From positions 1 through 6,537 of the forward strand of contig CAMWLX010000203.1 of the NCBI GenBank assembly GCA_947175225.1: DNA of 6,537 nucleotides. The letters run 5' to 3'. The position numbers and the translations under genes were made by a program. Positions within the stretch are counted from its first letter, which is position 1. Each line of letters opens with the position of its first letter. Shown in pieces: positions 6,476-6,537 of the stretch. The notes below the pieces were generated by a model. The model ran no database searches, was not told where the DNA came from, and worked only from the letters and a program-made list of their open reading frames with translations. This stretch comes from an uncultured Porphyromonadaceae bacterium. Lineage in GTDB: Bacteria; Bacteroidota; Bacteroidia; Bacteroidales; Muribaculaceae.

Positions 6476-6507
6476 TTTGTATATTAAAAAAATTGTTGCT
6501 AACTTTG
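6476..6507 (+). promoter_or_regulatory. Bacteroidota-type promoter reading out of the window
   Basis: TTTG at 6476-6479 and TAACTTTG at 6500-6507 are separated by 20 bp. This matches the Bacteroidota primary sigma-factor consensus of TTTG, a 19-21 bp spacer and TAnnTTTG. Transcription should begin near 6513-6515 and run rightward into a gene beyond the window edge. It lies in an AT-rich stretch and has no nearby competitor. Confidence 0.7.
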
Positions 6508-6514
6508 CGGTGTG

Positions 6515-6530
6515 AACTAAAATTTAAGTT
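6515..6530. promoter_or_regulatory. Operator-like quasi-palindrome, downstream copy
   Basis: AACTAAAATTTAAGTT is an imperfect 16-bp palindrome (one mismatched pair position) that starts at about the predicted transcription start. It nearly repeats the site at 6453-6468, with centres 62 bp apart, close to six helical turns. A repressor bound here would block the start site. This is inference from sequence symmetry only. Confidence 0.33.
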
Positions 6531-6537
6531 TTAATTT

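Overview
The window most likely comes from a member of the Bacteroidales (Bacteroidota), probably a gut commensal type. The evidence is indirect. The genes lack Shine-Dalgarno sites and start after A-rich leaders. The promoter at the right end has the Bacteroidota pattern of a TTTG box about 20 nt upstream of TAnnTTTG. The gene content also fits: secreted lipoproteins with YD-like and GLUG-like repeats, and a YccF/zinc-ribbon/SH3 fusion. No gene here can be given a standard symbol.

Layout. Positions 1-357 are a leader region. It holds a clear intrinsic terminator for a gene left of the window (39-65), a short fragment resembling the N-terminus of an IS transposase (118-300), and overlapping inverted repeats that end in a T-run (168-290) and could act as an attenuator. 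Positions 358-5250 form one tight co-directional cluster of three genes. The first is a 634-residue inner-membrane protein with a YccF domain, zinc ribbon, transmembrane helix, SH3-like domain and C-terminal beta domain. The second is a roughly 608-residue lipoprotein with YD-like repeats, whose longest reading frame overlaps the first gene by ATGA. The third, 22 bp further on, is a 367-residue lipoprotein with GLUG-like beta-helix repeats. Positions 5251-5784 hold no intact recognisable gene, but a GC-richer stretch carries protein-like fragments spread over several frames and looks like a decayed gene. Positions 5785-6537 are non-coding and rich in small hairpins and repeats. They end in a strong promoter, flanked by two similar 16-bp quasi-palindromes, that fires out of the right edge.

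Working model (inference). The three genes are transcribed and partly co-translated as one envelope operon. The first product spans the inner membrane, with a cytosolic zinc ribbon and a periplasmic SH3/beta region. The other two are lipid-anchored proteins made of repeats that usually bind ligands or other proteins. I see no catalytic motif in any of them, and no CRISPR array, tRNA, rRNA or recognisable defence gene. The most unusual points are the domain fusion in the first gene, the leader and promoter structures, and the cluster of micro-hairpins with a shared CTCCG/CGGAG apex.
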